The position numbers and the translations under genes were made by a program. Source: Candidatus Helarchaeota archaeon (GTDB taxonomy: Archaea > Asgardarchaeota > Lokiarchaeia > Helarchaeales > HEL-GB-A). From it: a stretch of DNA of 25,421 nucleotides. This document shows, piece by piece, positions 22,226 through 25,421 of the stretch (positions are counted from its first letter, which is position 1; each line of letters begins with the position of its first letter). Where the stretch lies: the NCBI GenBank assembly GCA_013375405.1, contig JABXJU010000039.1, forward strand, positions 1-25,421, read 5' to 3'. The notes under the pieces are model-generated. The model ran no database searches, had not been told where the DNA came from, and saw only the letters and a program-made list of their open reading frames with translations.

Positions 22226-24580
22226 CTAATGTGACAAATGCTCTTGAATTAAATTGATAATTCCATCTATTCCTTTCCCAATTAACGTCCCAAAGACTTC
22301 TCCTAAGGTAAATTTAAAACCAGATTTTAGATAATCAAGAAATTTCCCCCATTTACTCTTTTCGAGAAGGTTTTTCATCATCAAGTGATCTTCTAGTGCT
22401 GCTTTGAAATAGTGAAGTGTCTCGTTCACCTGATCTACAGTCAATGTCTTGTTTTCGATCATCTTCCCAAGGTTTTTAAAGAATCGCTGGAGAGTCTTCG
22501 CCGTCGCCTTTTCTTCTAAGAGATAGGGAATGTGAGTATTGATTTTCACTTGATTATAAGTATCTCGATTAACGGTCTCTAGATAAGTCAGCTTCTCCGA
22601 CAACCAATCTTTTAGATCTCGAACTTCTGCTCGGATGACATCTCGAATGATACATTGCAGAACCGTTGCAAGTCCTATCTGATTCTGTTCGTTCCCATAT
22701 AAATTGAAAGAATACCCGTTAGCATTAAGCGTTGTCTCAATGAGGAGCGGTTCTTGGGTTTTTAATGTCTGTCCCATAAACTGGATACTGTTAGCGTTGA
22801 TGCGTTTTGGTCTCATATTTAAATTATTCTGGAGCAGATCTTGAAATTTTTTAAGCGACATATCTGGAACCATATCTGGATCCACGTAGATAGTCTCTTC
22901 CTTAGACTGTGTCTTCAACGTCTCGACTTCTTCCTTTCCCAGTTCTACACTTTCGGTGTAGACACACCGGTCGATCAGGTACGGTTCCATCGGGACCCTT
23001 TGTAAATTTCCTTTCTCGTCATTATATAGGATCGTTGCGTTAATTTCGTCACCCCTCTTGCACATTACCCCGCATTCAACAAAGAATTTAGCAGCCCCGT
23101 CCTCGTGCGCTTTAATCCTGCCTAACTTGTCAATTTCTGACGTTCCTTCACTTACCTTCAAAGAATCAGGGAGGATTAAATGTACCTGAACATCATGAAT
23201 GGCAATATCCGAATGTAAATTTTCTACTCGGACAAAAAAAAGGAACCGATCACTTAAAATATTCAGTTTCCGTGTGATGTCAATTTGACCTACTTTTACT
23301 TCTTCTAATTCCCTCTTTTGCTCCACTTCCACTGGTTTTTCATGTTCGATAATATCTCTTCGATAATATCTCTCCTCCTCACTGAGGACTCCTTCAGTTT
23401 CGAATTCTAACATTGACACTTCATCAAAGTTCGTTAATCTAAACTCGTTTTGAGGTTTATTTATTTCGTAATTAATTATTTTCTGATCTCCTAATTCTTT
23501 CAATAGCTTTTCCAATAATTCTCGACTCGGTTCGAAAGTTAGATAGGCCTTGTCTTTAAGTTCTTTTGAGACTTCACAGAATTCGATAAATCCCTCGATT
23601 TCACTCCAAATTTCTTTCTTGAAGTATTCTACTATCTTAGGAAGAAGTAGTTCGCAGGCGGGGTAGATTGTAAGAGGAATCGTTGGACAACTATCTTCAA
23701 AATCACTATATTTAATTTTGAAAAAATTATCCAGAGAACATCCTATTTTAGTCCCTGAATTCACTTTAACGAGGAATGTAAAATTTATAGTGAATATATC
23801 ATCCTTTTCAGCAGTTCTTATTGCCCAATTTTTCCCCTCTTTAATGAGTGAATTGTGTTCATTTAGTATTAAAGGATAATTTTCTTTGTTGCTTGGAGTA
23901 AGAGTACATTCTTTCAAGGTTAAATGGTCGCATGACCCCAATTCAATCTGGAGATCTCTAATTCTATCATTCAAATTTGTAAGTGTTAGACGAACTTTCC
24001 ATAATTCTCCTGAAATTAATTCTGAACTGTCGAAAGATGGTTTGACTGATATGCCATTCGCTGCTATACATGTCGTGTGTTTTATGCGTCTCCACTTAAA
24101 TTCTATTGAATCCAGACTGTGTGGATAAATTAATGTCTTTTTTGATTCTGGGCAAAGCCCGTCTATCAACTTTTTTTCATGAATTCCACACCAGCTAAAT
24201 TCATTTTGATGTTTATATTTAAATCTTATACTTTCAAGTATTTCAATGTCTCTTTTTTGCATTGCTTCATCCTGTACTTGTTGGGGATCTTTATAATATG
24301 GTGAAATCCCTGCCCTATATCGTTTTGTTCGACCCGGCGGATGTTTTATTTCCCAATAATATTTTTCAAAAACTTGTTTAGCTTCCTCATATTTCCCTAC
24401 CTTTTCCAAAAGATTAGTAATGGATTCCCCAAAACGTTTCATTAAATCGTTATTCTCTAAGACTGTTAATAATTGCTCAACTTTCGATTCTATGAACTTC
24501 TTTGCATCCATAAGCTCCTCTTGCTCATAAGCCTTTTTACATTCTTCTATTAAAGATCGGAACTCGGCTTCGGTCGGCAC
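22226..24580 (-). CDS. Large multidomain alpha/beta protein, unassigned (appendage-like beta sandwiches)
   Basis: A 784-residue protein without a recognised family. In order: N-terminal helical repeats (about 1-110, TPR-like); a Cys-containing segment near 130-170; a beta-rich domain (about 170-315); a helical or winged-helix-like domain (315-410); a linker; an Ig-like beta sandwich (about 430-545, strands RFLFFVRVENLHS, VQVHLILPDSL, GAAKFFVECGV); an alpha/beta domain (about 570-640); and a helical tail with hydrophobic end (FTLGEVFGTLIGKGIDGII). A beta sandwich followed by an alpha/beta platform recalls adaptin/COP appendages, and such parts have been reported from Asgard archaea, but I cannot show homology. 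The start is GTG 24580, six bases after GGGAGGT; TTG one codon earlier lies too close. Confidence 0.5.
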   Translation of the reverse strand: MPTEAEFRSLIEECKKAYEQEELMDAKKFIESKVEQLLTVLENNDLMKRFGESITNLLEKVGKYEEAKQVFEKYYWEIKHPPGRTKRYRAGISPYYKDPQQVQDEAMQKRDIEILESIRFKYKHQNEFSWCGIHEKKLIDGLCPESKKTLIYPHSLDSIEFKWRRIKHTTCIAANGISVKPSFDSSELISGELWKVRLTLTNLNDRIRDLQIELGSCDHLTLKECTLTPSNKENYPLILNEHNSLIKEGKNWAIRTAEKDDIFTINFTFLVKVNSGTKIGCSLDNFFKIKYSDFEDSCPTIPLTIYPACELLLPKIVEYFKKEIWSEIEGFIEFCEVSKELKDKAYLTFEPSRELLEKLLKELGDQKIINYEINKPQNEFRLTNFDEVSMLEFETEGVLSEEERYYRRDIIEHEKPVEVEQKRELEEVKVGQIDITRKLNILSDRFLFFVRVENLHSDIAIHDVQVHLILPDSLKVSEGTSEIDKLGRIKAHEDGAAKFFVECGVMCKRGDEINATILYNDEKGNLQRVPMEPYLIDRCVYTESVELGKEEVETLKTQSKEETIYVDPDMVPDMSLKKFQDLLQNNLNMRPKRINANSIQFMGQTLKTQEPLLIETTLNANGYSFNLYGNEQNQIGLATVLQCIIRDVIRAEVRDLKDWLSEKLTYLETVNRDTYNQVKINTHIPYLLEEKATAKTLQRFFKNLGKMIENKTLTVDQVNETLHYFKAALEDHLMMKNLLEKSKWGKFLDYLKSGFKFTLGEVFGTLIGKGIDGIINLIQEHLSH

Positions 24581-24729
24581 CAAACTACCTCCCAGTAATT
24601 ATTACTACTCATAAATTTAGTCATTCCATTTTAAAAAACTCTTTTGGTGGAAATAAAGAAACGCTATAATCAGCTCCGTGAACACAAATTACTTTTCTAA
24701 CCTTTCACAAAATAAACATACTTATTTTA

Positions 24730-25212
24730 TTACCCCAGTGGGACGAAAATGGTGAATAACAAACTGGTAACTGCCTGTACTGCGTATATTAAAGGTAATA
24801 TCAATTTTGCTTTTCCAAAATATTCAATGTTATATAGCTGTTTTATCAAGGGAGGAATAAGCATATGTCCGAAAAGAATGAGAACGCTGATGGCTATATA
24901 GACCTGGTCTAAAGTAAGAACTTTAAGAATGGGGAGGGAATTAAGTACTATAATGCTTATCCAGAACATTAAATTAATTACTGTCAAAAAAATAAACCAG
25001 AATTTACTAGGTGTCATAATGTATGAGAGGAAAATCATTACGGGTATGCCCAAACCCATCCATAAATATAAAAGACCTATACCCATCCAACTCATATCCC
25101 CCCAAGTTTCCCTTGCATAGTCTGTAGTAAAGAAAAAGCTCAACCACACAATCATGATAATGTATATTACGGCAAGAACCATGCAGGTTTTTTTCATATT
25201 GTTTTCGACCAA
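24730..25212 (-). CDS. Five-TM integral membrane protein, unassigned
   Basis: A 160-residue protein, almost entirely hydrophobic, with about five membrane helices at roughly 9-29, 42-62, 69-90, 100-120 and 136-157. The charged stretches between are short and no enzymatic motif is visible. The start is TTG 25212 with AAGGATGG seven bases upstream; ATG 25197 is the alternative. It lies 146 bp from the large multidomain gene on the same strand. No function is assigned. Confidence 0.6.
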   Translation of the reverse strand: MVENNMKKTCMVLAVIYIIMIVWLSFFFTTDYARETWGDMSWMGIGLLYLWMGLGIPVMIFLSYIMTPSKFWFIFLTVINLMFWISIIVLNSLPILKVLTLDQVYIAISVLILFGHMLIPPLIKQLYNIEYFGKAKLILPLIYAVQAVTSLLFTIFVPLG

Positions 25213-25321
25213 GTACTTGCCATCCTTCTAAGATTATGTACATTATTATTACTTAAGTTCGACAACTTATATTTTTATAACAGATTTTTTAATCCTTTCC
25301 TCATAATAAAAGTGAATATTT

Positions 25322-25351
25322 CCGAGAGAATACCCCCCTTGATATTCTCGG
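25322..25351. repeat. Inverted repeat with C-rich loop
   Basis: CCGAGAGAATA (25322-25332) and ATATTCTCGG (25342-25351) can pair over about nine bases with a 2-nt bulge around a C-rich loop. No coding region follows for certain. It could be an operator or a structured leader near the membrane-protein promoter. Confidence 0.35.
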
Positions 25352-25408
25352 TTGAAGACTATAAAAATTGATGATGTACTTGGACACTAACCCTGTAATC
25401 GAAGATTT

Positions 25409-25421
25409 AGATCGGAAGAGC
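25409..25421 (+). other. Illumina adapter sequence at contig end
   Basis: The last 13 bases are AGATCGGAAGAGC, identical to the common start of Illumina TruSeq adapters. They should not be read as genome. A plus-strand frame starting ATG 25371 runs open to the end, but its last codons come from the adapter, so no gene is called. Confidence 0.9.

Noticed and set aside
1..25421. Search for CRISPR arrays, transposases or integrases.
   Set aside because: No regularly spaced repeats with unique spacers and no transposase or integrase motifs were seen; only the short repeats listed.

Overview
The window looks like a fragment of an archaeal chromosome, most likely from an Asgard (Lokiarchaeia-like) metagenome bin. 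It is AT-rich, carries archaeal TATA-box-like elements next to gene starts, uses many TTG/GTG starts with GGAGG-type ribosome binding sites, and encodes archaeal-style zinc-ribbon, RecA-fold and winged-helix proteins. The lineage call is an inference from gene style only; there is no rRNA, tRNA or CRISPR array. The last 13 bases are identical to the start of the Illumina adapter, so the right edge is a library or assembly artefact.

Layout. 1-600: contig edge with short AT-rich repeats and a small membrane-anchored zinc-ribbon protein. 598-8151 (minus strand): a run of genes, in transcription order an unrecognised 434-aa protein, an unrecognised 403-aa protein with a possible winged helix, a 688-aa zinc-ribbon/coiled-coil protein, an unannotated 53-aa ORF, a divergent beta-CASP metallo-beta-lactamase nuclease and a HEPN-domain protein. 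8152-8226: a compact bidirectional promoter holding a perfect 10-bp inverted repeat plus a third half-site. 8227-17228 (plus strand): classical AAA ATPase, full-length SMC protein with a true hinge, two small winged-helix proteins, a 250-aa kleisin-like candidate, a 159-aa ScpB/Nse-like (KITE) candidate, a possible PD-(D/E)XK-fold protein, a TIR-LRR protein flanked by 28-bp direct repeats, and an Fe-S-type uracil-DNA-glycosylase-like protein. 17303-21284: a defence-flavoured stretch with a PD-(D/E)XK nuclease, gene remnants, a TIR-like predicted nucleotide-binding protein and a nucleoside-phosphorylase-fold protein with a large C-terminal extension. 21358-22148: a more GC-rich segment with an intact small zinc ribbon, a truncated RadB/KaiC-like ATPase and a winged-helix protein. 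22226-25421: a large all-beta/alpha multidomain protein, a five-TM membrane protein and the adapter-terminated edge.

How it may work together. The central block (about 3.3-14.5 kb, possibly 0.6-17.2 kb) reads as one divergently transcribed unit built around an SMC ATPase with kleisin-like and KITE-like partners, the part list of SMC-ScpAB, Smc5/6 and Wadjet complexes. A dedicated AAA ATPase, three large unassigned partners and several nuclease- or DNA-damage-type genes are linked to it. I see no Toprim JetD nuclease, no Mre11 and no Rad50 zinc hook, so it does not match Wadjet or Lamassu as I know them. The best reading is an undescribed archaeal SMC-based DNA-maintenance or anti-plasmid/anti-virus system inside a defence island. 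That functional reading is inference; the SMC and AAA identities are clear from motifs.
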